64,000 nt of DNA from Acidovorax sp. KKS102 (GTDB taxonomy: Bacteria; Pseudomonadota; Gammaproteobacteria; Burkholderiales; Burkholderiaceae_C). Positions 47,431-57,064 of this stretch are shown piece by piece (position 1 is the stretch's first letter; each line of letters opens with the position of its first letter). The position numbers were made by a program, and so were the translations under genes. The notes beneath the pieces are model-generated. The model worked only from the letters and a program-made list of their open reading frames with translations. It searched no databases and had not been told where the DNA came from. The DNA lies in assembly GCF_000302535.1 (NCBI RefSeq), contig NC_018708.1, positions 1,550,001 to 1,614,000 on the forward strand, read 5' to 3'.

Positions 47431-48125
47431 TGTTTTTCGATCCAGCACAGCACATGGGTACGCAGCCACGGTACGCAGTTGAAAAGACCATACAGCGCAG
47501 GGTGACACCGCACGAGTACCCGTGCCAAAGGTGGCGCGAGCGTAACGCGCCGCGAAGTAATGCGCCCCTGTGGGAACAGCGCCTGCACTCGGCGCAAGGA
47601 CACGCCGCGCACATCGGGGTTGCATGGATTGTTGTAGGTGAAGTCGTACCAGAGCACTGCGCCACCAGGGCGCAGCCAGCGCCACATCGCGGCAGAAATG
47701 CTTTCTTGCAGCGCATCGTCCAGGATGGAGCTGAATACAGTGGATTGGTAGACGATGTCAAAGCTGGATTCGCCAAGCGCAAGATCGGCAGCATTTCCGG
47801 GCCACAAGCGCACAGCGTCGGGCAAAACGCTGCGAGCATGCCGCAATCTTTCGTCCAGCAGTTCGTTGCCTGAGAGCCGTTCGGGTGTTGCGCCCAGAAG
47901 CAAAAGCTCCAGCAGATTCCCGCCGTTTCCACAGCCAACTTCGATCAGGTCCAAGTCCCGTAATGTTTGTATGTCCTTCGATGCAAGCAAGTTCAGCGTG
48001 GCACGTTGACGTTGATGCGCTGACAGAAGCACATCCGGGCTGAAGTAGGAATATCTGCCCGAGGGCATTTCTGCTCGGCGTTGGTAGCGCTCCCGGATCG
48101 CAGCAAGTTCATCGTTCCGGCTCAA
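47427..48125 (-). CDS. Class I SAM-dependent methyltransferase
   Basis: 232 aa. SAM motif I '[22 protein letters not shown]' near residues 60-78, and motif '[22 protein letters not shown]' later, with '[16 protein letters not shown]' as the usual post-strand signature. The start at 48125 is a TTG that overlaps the stop of the glycosyltransferase gene (TTGA); an ATG at 48068 would remove 19 residues. Probably methylates a sugar of the surface polysaccharide, perhaps capping the chain; target not known. Confidence 0.85.
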   Translation of the reverse strand: MSRNDELAAIRERYQRRAEMPSGRYSYFSPDVLLSAHQRQRATLNLLASKDIQTLRDLDLIEVGCGNGGNLLELLLLGATPERLSGNELLDERLRHARSVLPDAVRLWPGNAADLALGESSFDIVYQSTVFSSILDDALQESISAAMWRWLRPGGAVLWYDFTYNNPCNPDVRGVSLRRVQALFPQGRITSRRVTLAPPLARVLVRCHPALYGLFNCVPWLRTHVLCWIEKQ

Positions 48126-49363
48126 TTGCGCACCTCAAACTGTTTGAGCGATTCGAGAAATTTGTTTGCCAATACTGGGTAGAGATGATTTTTTTCCACA
48201 TATGCCTTTCCGGAGCGCCCCATGTGTCCGCGTTGCTCGACAGACATGTTGTGTATTTTGCGAATCGCGTCAACCAGCGCTTCCGGATTTTCGGGCTCGA
48301 TCGTCAATCCGCAACTGGCCTCAGTCACAGGGTCGTTGCCTGCCCTGATGGCGCAAAGGATGGGCCGAGCCGCCATCATGTAGTCCATGAGTTTGTTGGG
48401 GCTGATGCCAAACCGGAACAATGGCTCGTTCTGCAAACCGATATACAACACGTCCATTGATTTCAACAGCGTCGGGATGGCAGCCTTTGGTACGGGATCG
48501 AGCATGACGATGCGGTCAAGGTTCTCTGATTCAACGCGTTGTTGCAGCCGTTGCTTTTCCGGCCCACTGCCAATCAGCATCCATGTGATGGGGTCCTGGC
48601 GCGTCAATGAGGCAGCGTCCAGCACAGTTTCGAGCGCATTTGCAACCCCGTGCGCGCCGGCATATGCAATCAACAGGTGTCCTTGCTTACGGGCCGTCTG
48701 AATGGCCGCGGTATGGGCCGTTGGCAAGGGCTCTCCAGCTTCTTCGTTCCATTCGGCAGGTTCAATGCCATTGGGTACGTGAACGAACTTGTCGGCTGAC
48801 ATGCCATGTTGGCGCAAATGGGAATCTGCCTTGGGCAGCATTGAGATGATGACATCTGCTTCGCGGCAAGCAGTGTTTTCCGCGTGCTGCATCCATAGAA
48901 TGAAGGGATGCCAGCGCGACATGCCACCAAGCTCTATAGGGGACAGGGGCCAAAGGTCGTGAACCTCCCACACCAGCTTGGCACGATGCTTTCTGGCCAA
49001 TCTGCGAGCGGGGCCAATGTCAGCTGGATATGTGGAGGATGCGATCACCACATCTGGTTTTCGCCGCAGCCAATGCCGCCATTGGCTTAGTCGGAGCAGG
49101 AAGGTTGCAATGTTGCGTACGCGGCCCACACCGTTGCCTTGGTATTTGGGTGTTTCGCACCAGACGAAGTCGACGCCATCCACACATTCGCGGGTGAAAC
49201 GACCGTTGACAGCGGGCTGCTTGCTACGCACATGAGACTGTGACGCCGCGACTATAGTGACTGAGTGGCCGGCGCGCACCCACTCGCGGGCAAGGTAGTA
49301 CGGGCGGTATTCCATGCCATAGCTGGGGCCGCCCGCATAGTGGTTGATGTATACAATGTTCAC
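48122..49363 (-). CDS. Glycosyltransferase, GT4 (WbuB-like)
   Basis: 413 aa from the GTG at 49363, chosen because it overlaps the wbpI stop (GTGA) and gives the family start MNIVYINHYAGGPSYGMEYRPYYLAREW; a second GTG at 49369 is possible. GT-B fold: 'VWEVHDLWPLSPIEL' in the acceptor half and 'LIAYAGAHGVANALETVLDA' plus 'FRFGISPNKLMDYMMAARPILCAI' (the E-x7-E region analogue) in the donor half. WbuB-type enzymes transfer amino-deoxy-hexoses. It would add one sugar of the lipid-linked repeat unit at the cytoplasmic face. Confidence 0.9.
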   Translation of the reverse strand: MNIVYINHYAGGPSYGMEYRPYYLAREWVRAGHSVTIVAASQSHVRSKQPAVNGRFTRECVDGVDFVWCETPKYQGNGVGRVRNIATFLLRLSQWRHWLRRKPDVVIASSTYPADIGPARRLARKHRAKLVWEVHDLWPLSPIELGGMSRWHPFILWMQHAENTACREADVIISMLPKADSHLRQHGMSADKFVHVPNGIEPAEWNEEAGEPLPTAHTAAIQTARKQGHLLIAYAGAHGVANALETVLDAASLTRQDPITWMLIGSGPEKQRLQQRVESENLDRIVMLDPVPKAAIPTLLKSMDVLYIGLQNEPLFRFGISPNKLMDYMMAARPILCAIRAGNDPVTEASCGLTIEPENPEALVDAIRKIHNMSVEQRGHMGRSGKAYVEKNHLYPVLANKFLESLKQFEVRN

Positions 49364-50454
49364 GAGCACAAATCCGCGCCCAGGCGTTGTGCGATACGTG
49401 CTGCGGAATCACCGATACCGTAGGGGCGGATGTCTGCTCCCTGAGTGCCAATGGCTTGCAGCATCACGGCACTCACTGGGCCTGACGAAAGCGGGGGAGC
49501 CAAGCGGTTCCATCCCGCCTCCACCAGTTCCGTCCATTCTGTTTCGTCGCGCAAGGTCACGCAAGGTACGCGGTAAAAGAATGCTTCTTTTTGCACTCCG
49601 CCTGAGTCGGTGGCAATCAGTGCCGCAAACTTCTCCAGTTGTACCATGTCCAGATACCCCACCGGATCAATCAGATGGATGTTTCTGGAGAGGCTTTCGA
49701 GTTGTCCACTGCGGCCTAGAATCGCCCGAGTGCGCGGATGCATCGGCCACACCACCGGATATTGCGCAGCCACCATCTCTAGCGCTGCCACTACAGTGGC
49801 TAGCCGATGTGGGTTATCGGTGTTTTCGGCTCGGTGCACTGTGGCTAATACATAGCTGCGTGGCTGAATACCTCGTTGGCCGAGGATGCGACCCTCTGCC
49901 TGAACTTGGGCGCCATGGTGCAGTGCGACGTCGTACATAACATCTCCTACGGTGGCTATGCGATGGGGGGGGGAACCTTCGTTTTCCAGATGAGCCCTTG
50001 CAGTATCAGTGGGCGTAAACAGCCAATGCGACATCCGATCAGTGAGAATGCGATTGATCTCCTCGGGCATGGCCATATTGAACGAACGCAAGCCCGCCTC
50101 CACATGCGCGACGGGAATGCGAAGCTTGGCGGCTGCCAATGCACCCGCGAGGGTTGAGTTGGTGTCGCCGTAGACAAGCACTGCATCGGGCTTTTCGGAT
50201 TGCAGCACGCGCTCAATCGCAATCAGCATGCGACCCGTCATTTCGCCGTGACCGCCTCCATGAATCCCCAGTTGTTGTGCAGGTGGCTTCATCCCCAATT
50301 CACTGAAAAAGACGGTCGACATATTCGCATCAAAGTGCTGACCGGTGTGTACCAGCACCTCTTGCAGGCCGGACGTTTTTGCAATCGCTTGTGAGACAAC
50401 ACTGGCCTTGATGAACTGAGGGCGGGCGCCGATGATTGTGAGAATTTTGTTCAT
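49360..50454 (-). CDS. wbpI: UDP-GlcNAc 2-epimerase family, probably WbpI (UDP-GlcNAc3NAcA 2-epimerase)
   Basis: 364 aa, non-hydrolysing epimerase family (often labelled WecB). Motifs: 'TIIGARPQFIKASVVSQAI', 'VHTGQHFDANMS', 'VLVYGDTNSTLAGALAA', 'HVEAGLRSFNMAMPEEINRILTD', 'ATVHRAENTDNP' and 'ATDSGGVQKEAFF'. The 'ARPQFIKASVVS' start is, as I recall it, that of WbpI/WlbD rather than WecB. Together with WbpA, B, D and E in this cluster, it would make UDP-ManNAc3NAcA from UDP-GlcNAc3NAcA. Distinction from WecB rests on recalled motifs and context. Confidence 0.85.
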   Translation of the reverse strand: MNKILTIIGARPQFIKASVVSQAIAKTSGLQEVLVHTGQHFDANMSTVFFSELGMKPPAQQLGIHGGGHGEMTGRMLIAIERVLQSEKPDAVLVYGDTNSTLAGALAAAKLRIPVAHVEAGLRSFNMAMPEEINRILTDRMSHWLFTPTDTARAHLENEGSPPHRIATVGDVMYDVALHHGAQVQAEGRILGQRGIQPRSYVLATVHRAENTDNPHRLATVVAALEMVAAQYPVVWPMHPRTRAILGRSGQLESLSRNIHLIDPVGYLDMVQLEKFAALIATDSGGVQKEAFFYRVPCVTLRDETEWTELVEAGWNRLAPPLSSGPVSAVMLQAIGTQGADIRPYGIGDSAARIAQRLGADLCS

Positions 50455-50505
50455 TGATTTAATAGCTGCCAGCCCTTGCTACACAGGGGCTAAAGCTTGA
50501 TTTGA
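50455..50505. repeat. Dispersed repeat, copy 5 (upstream of wbpI)
   Basis: GATTTAATAGCTGCCAGCCC, then a short inverted pair AGCCCTTG/CAGGGGCT and 'AAAGCTTGATTTGAC'. A diverged family member filling the gap between two cluster genes. Confidence 0.5.
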
Positions 50506-50512
50506 CGTAGTT

Positions 50513-51637
50513 TCATCCTAGTTCTCGATAGAGTTCCAATAACTTGGCCTCTTCCATGGCCCAGTTGTATTTTTCCGCAACTGCGCGCTGGCCGTTGCGG
50601 CCCAAAAGCTCAGCTTCTTTGGGGTGGGTGAGCAGGTAATCGATGGCGGACGCGATGGCTGCGCTGTCCAATGGGTCTACACACAGACCACAGGCGTTGC
50701 CCTCGATGATTTCGCGCCACAGGGGGAAGTGGGACGCGATGACGGGCACGCCAGCTGCCATGTATTCAAACATCTTCACTGGCAATGCATCGATGTAGTT
50801 GATGACAGGGTGCAGGGTGACCAAGCCCGCCACCGAACGATCCAGTGCAGCCTTCACCCCGGCTCTGTCCAGCCAGCCCAGCTCATCGACCCATTGCCAG
50901 CCGGCTTGGTTGCGCACCTGCACTTCAAAATCAGGCTCAGAAAATTTGCCACCAAGCTGCAAACGCACCCCACTGCTCGTTAACCTCATTGCCTGCACCA
51001 GCTCCGAAATGCCGCGAATACGGCTAATTCCACCTACATAGCACACCTGTTTTTTCTTCTGCGACCAATCCAGTTCGTCGCTGGAAAGCTCGCCCAACAT
51101 CGGAAAGTTGTTGATATCTACCGTGTGCACACCCATAGCGGCAAACTTGTTGCGAATAAAGGGGGTGGCTGCCACCACCGCATTCATCTTGCGGCAGGCC
51201 CAACGCTCATAAAATGCAAAAACTTTAGACACCAACCACCCGGCGGGCTTGTTTAGATAGGGCTTGCCTAGAATTTGGTTGGGAACATCTTCATGCGCAT
51301 CAAAAATCACCTTCTTACCGGATTTTTTCAGCCTCAGTCCTATTGGAATTAACTCGGGGTCGTGCAGGTGGTAGATATCAGAATTCAATGCCAGTGCCTT
51401 GGCCAAAACCCGTCCAGGCGCGTGGCGCATTCGATCCAGCCGCCCCTTGGATGCCCCTGCATCGTGAATCGCAACCCCATTTTTTATCTCGTCGCCCTTG
51501 CAATCGGCCACCACCAAACTGACGCTATAACCGTGCTGGGCCAATGAGGTGCATTGCTTGAGAAAGATACGCGTATCAAAGCGAGTGTGGGCCGAGGTGA
51601 GGTGTGTGACTTTCTGAAGCTTCATGCCTTTATCCAT
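50513..51637 (-). CDS. Glycosyltransferase, GT4 family
   Basis: 374 aa from the ATG at 51637, with GGAAG just before it and an 8-bp overlap with the previous gene; the ATG four codons later (51625) is equally possible. The longer frame to 51703 is unlikely. '[21 protein letters not shown]' start, '[13 protein letters not shown]', '[13 protein letters not shown]', then donor-half '[20 protein letters not shown]' and '[27 protein letters not shown]'. The latter is the GT4 E-x7-E nucleotide-sugar site. Adds a sugar to the lipid-linked unit; specificity unknown. Confidence 0.9.
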   Translation of the reverse strand: MDKGMKLQKVTHLTSAHTRFDTRIFLKQCTSLAQHGYSVSLVVADCKGDEIKNGVAIHDAGASKGRLDRMRHAPGRVLAKALALNSDIYHLHDPELIPIGLRLKKSGKKVIFDAHEDVPNQILGKPYLNKPAGWLVSKVFAFYERWACRKMNAVVAATPFIRNKFAAMGVHTVDINNFPMLGELSSDELDWSQKKKQVCYVGGISRIRGISELVQAMRLTSSGVRLQLGGKFSEPDFEVQVRNQAGWQWVDELGWLDRAGVKAALDRSVAGLVTLHPVINYIDALPVKMFEYMAAGVPVIASHFPLWREIIEGNACGLCVDPLDSAAIASAIDYLLTHPKEAELLGRNGQRAVAEKYNWAMEEAKLLELYRELG

Positions 51638-52775
51638 TTGCTTCCAGCATGTCTTGATAAGCCGCGAGCATTTTTTTCTCTTGCACTTCCCAAGCATGTT
51701 CACACGCTACACGGTAGGCATTGGCCTTCATGATCGTCAAGTCTCGTATCAAAAAATCACCAATAGCCTTGTTAACCCCTGTTGCTGATAAATCGCAGAT
51801 GGCGGTGCCGATCTGATTTTTGCTGACAAAATATGACATGTCTTTTGTATTTGAAGTCAGTACCGGCAATCCGGTCATGATATATTCAAATAATTTGTTA
51901 GGCATGCAATATTCGTGGTTCAGGCAGGTATTTTCAATTAAATTAATTCCAATGTCGGCAGAGGCTGTATATTCAAGCACCACTTGGGGCTTGACGGCAG
52001 GGTGGAAAAATATGTTCTGCTGCTGTAAGGCGGCTTTCTTGATATGCTCTTCTAATGGGCCATAACCCATAAAAACGGCAACTACCTTGTCATCACTTCT
52101 AGCCTTGAAGGCATCCAAAATCAGGTGTATGCCTCGCCCTGGGGCTAAGCCGCCTTGGTACAGCAATATGGTTTGATTATTGCGAATGCCCAGCTGCTCG
52201 CGGAAGTGGTTGTTGATTTTAATTTCCCGTTTATGCGGGGCATTTAAAATGACCGATGGGCGAGCGATTTTGTATTCATTGGCATACCAATCTGCAATGC
52301 TTTCGCTGACGGCAAACATTAAATCGTGGCAATTAATGAGTCGTTTCTCTAGCCACTTGGAAAGAGATTTTCTTAAGCTCTTTCCGCCTGTTTGTTCGGT
52401 TTCTAGTTCGTGTGCATCATAAATCAGGCGGGAATTGGAAAATAGTTTGTAAAAGCAGGCGATTGGCAGCACGCCTAGGGCGTGGGCATTCACCACCTGG
52501 GGTTTGAATTTTGCCAATAGCCAAGTGGCACGAATGAAAAATTCGATATATTTTATAGCCTGAAAAATTAAATTTTTCGGCAAACTCCTGGTAAGCAATT
52601 GGATTCGATAGAGCTCTATCCCCGGAGTGATGATTTCGTGTTTCTTTAGTGAGGGCGATCCTAGTGCGATAATTATGATGGTTTCGAAAGTTCTTGCGCG
52701 AATCAAAGAATTCACCTGTTTTAGAACTCGGCTGGCATTGGTGAATTCATTTATGTTGAGGTGCGCGTTACGCAT
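51630..52775 (-). CDS. Glycosyltransferase, GT4 family (AT-rich gene)
   Basis: 381 aa. '[18 protein letters not shown]' at the start, '[16 protein letters not shown]', '[15 protein letters not shown]', '[20 protein letters not shown]' and '[20 protein letters not shown]' mark a GT-B GT4 enzyme. Codon use is markedly A/T-rich (many Ile, Lys, Asn; codons such as AAA, ATA, TTT) compared with the flanking housekeeping genes, which suggests acquisition from a lower-GC source. Overlaps the next GT gene by 8 bp. Specificity unknown. Confidence 0.9.
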   Translation of the reverse strand: MRNAHLNINEFTNASRVLKQVNSLIRARTFETIIIIALGSPSLKKHEIITPGIELYRIQLLTRSLPKNLIFQAIKYIEFFIRATWLLAKFKPQVVNAHALGVLPIACFYKLFSNSRLIYDAHELETEQTGGKSLRKSLSKWLEKRLINCHDLMFAVSESIADWYANEYKIARPSVILNAPHKREIKINNHFREQLGIRNNQTILLYQGGLAPGRGIHLILDAFKARSDDKVVAVFMGYGPLEEHIKKAALQQQNIFFHPAVKPQVVLEYTASADIGINLIENTCLNHEYCMPNKLFEYIMTGLPVLTSNTKDMSYFVSKNQIGTAICDLSATGVNKAIGDFLIRDLTIMKANAYRVACEHAWEVQEKKMLAAYQDMLEANG

Positions 52776-52881
52776 TTTAAAACTCGCCCCTTAATATATA
52801 TTTGCATTTAATTGTGTTTATTGAATTAAAACAACAATCGATTCGATGTGATGAGAATAATATTCCTTTGCATTGCAGTTT

Positions 52882-54768
52882 TCATTGGTTGGATTGGGCA
52901 AGCCATCGATGAAAGTTCACCCAACGCCAAACTTGCCATGAAAAGGGTTTTTTCCCGGTAACAATTTGATTAAATTCTTTTATTACTTGGGGTTGATCAA
53001 AGAACGGCAATTTCAAATCTTCCCGCAACCACTCCGTCACCGTCGGCGCCATGCCAAGGATCCAGGATTTTTCTGGCGTTTCGAATCCAATTTTATCGCG
53101 CCGATCTAAAACAACATCAGGCACAATACCGCGCAGAGCGGCCCTAAAAACATGTTTGGTTTCACCTTGGTGAGAGATAAGGTAATCCTCAGGCATAGAG
53201 AGCAGCAAATTCACCATATCTAGCGTCAAAAAAGGCACGCGACTTTCCACCGAAAAGCGCATAGAGTTTCGATCGCCATGGCGCAGCAGCCCGGGCAAGC
53301 CGCGACGACTGAGGGCCATCGCCAGCTCAGCCATTACGCGGCGGCCGGCGGTATGGCTCTCCGGCTGTTGGCGTGGCACCTTCAAGCGCACTTGAGCCTC
53401 TTGCAAGGGGCCTGCCCGCACCCATGAGGGTATGGGGCTTCGACCATGGATGTGGCGCAGTAATGCGTACATGTCTCCCTGCACGGTGTCTGATGCCAAG
53501 TATTTGGCCGCTAGTATCCGGCTGCGCCCAGGCCACTGAGCCCATTCATTCCAAAAAACCCACGCCTTTTCCCATTGCCCAATCTCAAGCAGACTGCGCA
53601 GTCGCTGGCCTGGATAACCGATGTAGCCGGCGAGCATTTCATCGGCGCCCTGGCCGTCCAGCGTGACTGTGATGCCGTTCTCCTTGGCTAGTTGGAACAC
53701 GCGGTACTGCGCGTAGATGCTGGTGCTGCCAAAAGGCTCGCCCTGGGTGCGGATCATGTCGTCCAAGTCGCGCGCCAGCTCTTGCGGGGTGACGATGACT
53801 TTGTGCGATTCGGCGCGGACATGGGTGTTGACGCGATCGACCCAATGCTCTTCGCTCATGCCGCTGCCCGAGGCAATGTAGCTAAAAGTGTGGATGGGCA
53901 GGTCTGGCTCCACATGGCGCATGGCGCAGACCACTGCGGATGAATCAATACCTCCCGACAGCGCCGCTCCCAACGGCACATCGCTGCGCAAGTGCAGGCG
54001 AATGTTTTGCAAAAACTGCTCGCGCACCTGCTCCACGGCATTGTCAAAGGTCCAACCGGGGCGTTCGGTGATGCTGGGCACCCACCAGCGTTGCGGTGTG
54101 CTGGGCTGGCCGGTGCTTAGATTTACGCTGAGCCAATGGCCGGGGGGCAGGTGATGCACACCAGCATAGAACGTATCGGGCGTGCTGTCGTAGTCGCCGT
54201 GCACCAGATAGTCATAGGCGCGCTGCCAATTGAGCGCCGGTTTGCCGGGCAGCAGTTGCAGCAGCGCGGGCAGTTCTGACGCAAAACGAAAGCCGTCATC
54301 ATTCTTTGCACTATAGAAAAACGGCTTGATACCAAAAGCGTCACGCACGCAGGTTAGCGTGGAACTTTGTCTGTCTAGCACGGCAAAGGCAAACATGCCT
54401 GCCAGGCGCGGAAGGCAGGCCCGGCCCCAGCATGCCCATGCGGCCAGTAACACTTCGGTGTCGGTGTCAGACGTAAAGCTGTGCCCCAGCGTGCGCAGCT
54501 CGGCGCGCAGTTCGCGGTAGTTGTAGATCTCGCCGTTGAAGACAATGACCCAGCGCCCGTCTTGCGAGTGCATTGGCTGGTGGCCTGCTGCGCTCAGGTC
54601 GATGATGGACAGTCGCACCTGCCCCAGCCCTACCAAAGCGGGGTTGAAGGGATAAAACTTGTAGCCTTGGTCGTCCGGCCCGCGGTAGCGCATGGCATGC
54701 AGCGCTTGGGGCAGCTTGATTTGGGCGGGAGCGGGTTGTGTCCACCAGCCGCCGGCAATGCCACACAT
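52882..54768 (-). CDS. asnB: Asparagine synthase (glutamine-hydrolysing), AsnB-like amidotransferase
   Basis: 628 aa. After initiator Met removal, Cys2 (MCGIAGGWW) is the glutaminase nucleophile. 'VFNGEIYNYRELRAEL' and 'SDTDTEVLLAAW' are in the N-terminal Ntn domain. The synthetase domain has the PP-loop 'GAALSGGIDSSAVVCAM' and 'LDGQGADEMLAGYIGYPG'. In polysaccharide clusters such proteins (e.g. WbpS) are thought to turn a hexuronic acid into its amide. With UDP-ManNAc3NAcA synthesis encoded here, a 'uronamide' product is a reasonable inference. 107 AT-rich bases separate it from the downstream GT gene. Confidence 0.92.
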   Translation of the reverse strand: MCGIAGGWWTQPAPAQIKLPQALHAMRYRGPDDQGYKFYPFNPALVGLGQVRLSIIDLSAAGHQPMHSQDGRWVIVFNGEIYNYRELRAELRTLGHSFTSDTDTEVLLAAWACWGRACLPRLAGMFAFAVLDRQSSTLTCVRDAFGIKPFFYSAKNDDGFRFASELPALLQLLPGKPALNWQRAYDYLVHGDYDSTPDTFYAGVHHLPPGHWLSVNLSTGQPSTPQRWWVPSITERPGWTFDNAVEQVREQFLQNIRLHLRSDVPLGAALSGGIDSSAVVCAMRHVEPDLPIHTFSYIASGSGMSEEHWVDRVNTHVRAESHKVIVTPQELARDLDDMIRTQGEPFGSTSIYAQYRVFQLAKENGITVTLDGQGADEMLAGYIGYPGQRLRSLLEIGQWEKAWVFWNEWAQWPGRSRILAAKYLASDTVQGDMYALLRHIHGRSPIPSWVRAGPLQEAQVRLKVPRQQPESHTAGRRVMAELAMALSRRGLPGLLRHGDRNSMRFSVESRVPFLTLDMVNLLLSMPEDYLISHQGETKHVFRAALRGIVPDVVLDRRDKIGFETPEKSWILGMAPTVTEWLREDLKLPFFDQPQVIKEFNQIVTGKKPFSWQVWRWVNFHRWLAQSNQ

Positions 54769-54773
54769 GGGTA

Positions 54774-55967
54774 TCAGTCCTTTTTCAATATTTCTTCATA
54801 CAGCGCACGCAATTGGCGCACCACAGCGGCGCGGGAAAAGCGCTGTTCAAAATCTTGCCTTATGGAGTGTGGGCTGTAGTCTGCCCAGTGCATGGCCATG
54901 GTTTGCATGGCCTGACTGAGGGCGGGCACATCATCTACATCCACAAGCATGCCGTTGGTGGCGTTGATAATGAATTCTGGACCGCCGCAGCGGGTGGCAA
55001 TGATGGGTTTGCCACTGGCAAGGGCCTCTGCATAGACCACGCCAAAGGTTTCGTGGCGCGAGGGCATGACGTAGATATGGCAGTCGATAAACAGTTTGGG
55101 CGCCTGCGCCCGGCTAACGGGCCCAAGCCAGCGCACCCGGTCAGCCAGCCCCAGGGCCTGCGCCTTCGCTTGGTATGCAGCGCGTTCCGGGCCATCGCCG
55201 CCAATGCGAAATTCAAAATGCTCAGCTGGCGGATTCCACAGCGCAATGGCATCCAGCAAATGATCGATGCCTTTCTGCTCGGATATACCGCACAGGGTAA
55301 AAAACACTGTCTTGCTGCTGTTGGGCTGACCCAGGGCAAAGGCGGACTCATCCACCAAATTGGGGATAACGCGCGGCGCCGGATAGCCAAACGAGGCCAC
55401 CCGCTGCGATAGCGAGGGGCTGACGGCAATAGCGGCCGCTGCCTTTTGAAAAGCCTGTGCGATTTCCGGTATCGGCTGACCGCCGCGCATCAAATGGGGA
55501 AACGGAAAAGGACTCATGTGCTCAGTCAGCACATAGGGAACATCAAACTCTTGTGATAGTAGCGACGCTATGTAACCAGCCGGATAGCTGACATGAGCGT
55601 GGATGAGATCCACCCGGCCAAAGCGCTGCTGCGCGAGTTGGAAGTTGCGGCGGTTCACGGCAAGAAACTGTCGAGCATGGCCCCAGAGGGTGCGTTCACT
55701 TAACTCCAGCGAGGGGTTGAATACCTCCCACCAATTGCCGTCGCCGCTAACGACATCGTGCTTTTGTCGTAGGCGCCATCCCAACTGTCGCAACATCCGG
55801 GGCACATTGCGAACGGGCAGTCCGTTGTCTCCCTGCCCCCAGAGGCTGACGATGACGCGTATGTCGGTGGCGATTGCCGCAATGGCCTGTGCTTGCTCTT
55901 GGGTGAAAGAGCCAGAGAGTGGGGCGCTGGTGCTGGGGTACCAGGATGGGAGGAGGAAGAGGTTCAC
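54774..55967 (-). CDS. Glycosyltransferase, GT4 family
   Basis: 397 aa from the GTG at 55967, which gives the family-like start MNLFLLPSWYPSTSAPLSGSFTQEQA and has AGAGAA before it; the longer frame begins with TTG at 56000. 'LIHAHVSYPAGYIASLL', 'YVLTEHMSPF', 'FFTLCGISEQKGIDHLLDAI', 'FRIGGDGPERAAY', and the donor-site 'HETFGVVYAEALASGKPIIATRCGGPEFI' are clear GT4 features with the E-x7-E pair. Ends 5 bp before asnB. Specificity unknown. Confidence 0.9.
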   Translation of the reverse strand: MNLFLLPSWYPSTSAPLSGSFTQEQAQAIAAIATDIRVIVSLWGQGDNGLPVRNVPRMLRQLGWRLRQKHDVVSGDGNWWEVFNPSLELSERTLWGHARQFLAVNRRNFQLAQQRFGRVDLIHAHVSYPAGYIASLLSQEFDVPYVLTEHMSPFPFPHLMRGGQPIPEIAQAFQKAAAAIAVSPSLSQRVASFGYPAPRVIPNLVDESAFALGQPNSSKTVFFTLCGISEQKGIDHLLDAIALWNPPAEHFEFRIGGDGPERAAYQAKAQALGLADRVRWLGPVSRAQAPKLFIDCHIYVMPSRHETFGVVYAEALASGKPIIATRCGGPEFIINATNGMLVDVDDVPALSQAMQTMAMHWADYSPHSIRQDFEQRFSRAAVVRQLRALYEEILKKD

Positions 55968-56302
55968 TGTGGGTTCTCTGAAATCGACATACCGCACCAA
56001 CTCACCTGCAACCGAAAGATAAGGAGTGCAAAATTGAAATAAATATATTCATTATTGAAATGGTGTGGTATGCAGATTTGCTGGGGATTTCTTAAGCCAT
56101 TTTTTTATATTTTGCAGTGAATATAAGCTGGTCAGCAATTGGCCTGTAAAAGCGGAGTCGAAGGCAAAGTGGCATGCGGTTTCGAGAGCGTGAAGCGCAG
56201 TGTAGGTTGTTTTGAGCTCTTTGGTTTTTTAATGCCCTAATTGATAAATAAATATGGGATTGACTGCTGTTCTTGTGCTTTTGAAATCACCTGTGGTTGA
56301 AA
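55968..56302. other. 335-bp AT-rich gap without a gene
   Basis: AT-rich non-coding DNA between the GT gene and the methyltransferase gene. No ORF with a ribosome site, no clear terminator or IS end. It may hold a promoter for the 54-46 kb part of the cluster. Confidence 0.5.
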
Positions 56303-57064
56303 TTAGATATCTTTCTGTAATCCAATTTTCCACGCTCGAAGAGCCTCTCGCTTGTATAGTAATAAATAACGCTCGTGACTGCCTTTAATGTAGTCCTTTA
56401 TTCGTGCATCAGGTTCGGGTAGTGAGAAGGGCGGAGAGAGGAGATTTATTAGTCTAAAACCTCCCATGAAGGTGTTTTTATTTTTAATATTTTCTGTGGC
56501 GTGCGATGTGATGAGTAGGTATTTGATGTTTGATTTGGTGAAGTTGTCTATTAAATTAAAAACATCTGCATTGGGCAAGTGAAAAATCAAATCTCGGCAC
56601 ATCCAAATATCGGCATCAGGAAGGCTGTCTTTAATTACGTCCAGTGAGATAAATTTTCGGGTATCGTTGCCGAATTTTTGGTTTAAATCAAAAATTAGTC
56701 CGTCAACAATGTCAGCGCCAATATAATTGATGGGGGTCTGGAATTTTATTTCTTTGAACCAATTGAAGTCGCCGCACGGGGCGTCTAGAATACTGGAGGC
56801 ATGTAGGTGATTTAGTAGTATCGGTATTTCCTTTCGAATGTGCTCCGTGTACAGCAATGTTGACCCATCACCAGATTTTGTCTCTTTATTATTCCAATGA
56901 TTTTTGGCCCAGTAGTCGGAGAAAATTTTTTTTGAATCCTTGCCTAGGTTGCTTATTTTTAGTCGAAAGAGGTAAATTTTCCAACGAATGTGCCAGATTT
57001 GTATGAGCGCGGGGCCCAATATGTGTTTCAATGCATTTTTGATTTTTTTTGATTTGATTTGCAT
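56303..57064 (-). CDS. Class I methyltransferase-like protein (AT-rich)
   Basis: 253 aa. SAM-binding motif I-like 'SSILDAPCGDFNWFKEI', then 'INYIGADIVDGLIFDLNQKFG', 'ISLDVIKDSLPDADIWMCRDLIFHLPNADVFNLIDNF' and 'YLLITSHATENIKNKN', the order of a Rossmann-fold methyltransferase. The N-terminus is very basic (QIKSKKIKNALKH) and may sit at the membrane. Strongly AT-rich coding. Overlaps the wzx 3' end by 37 bp. Probably modifies a sugar in the repeat unit; target not known. Confidence 0.82.
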   Translation of the reverse strand: MQIKSKKIKNALKHILGPALIQIWHIRWKIYLFRLKISNLGKDSKKIFSDYWAKNHWNNKETKSGDGSTLLYTEHIRKEIPILLNHLHASSILDAPCGDFNWFKEIKFQTPINYIGADIVDGLIFDLNQKFGNDTRKFISLDVIKDSLPDADIWMCRDLIFHLPNADVFNLIDNFTKSNIKYLLITSHATENIKNKNTFMGGFRLINLLSPPFSLPEPDARIKDYIKGSHERYLLLYKREALRAWKIGLQKDI

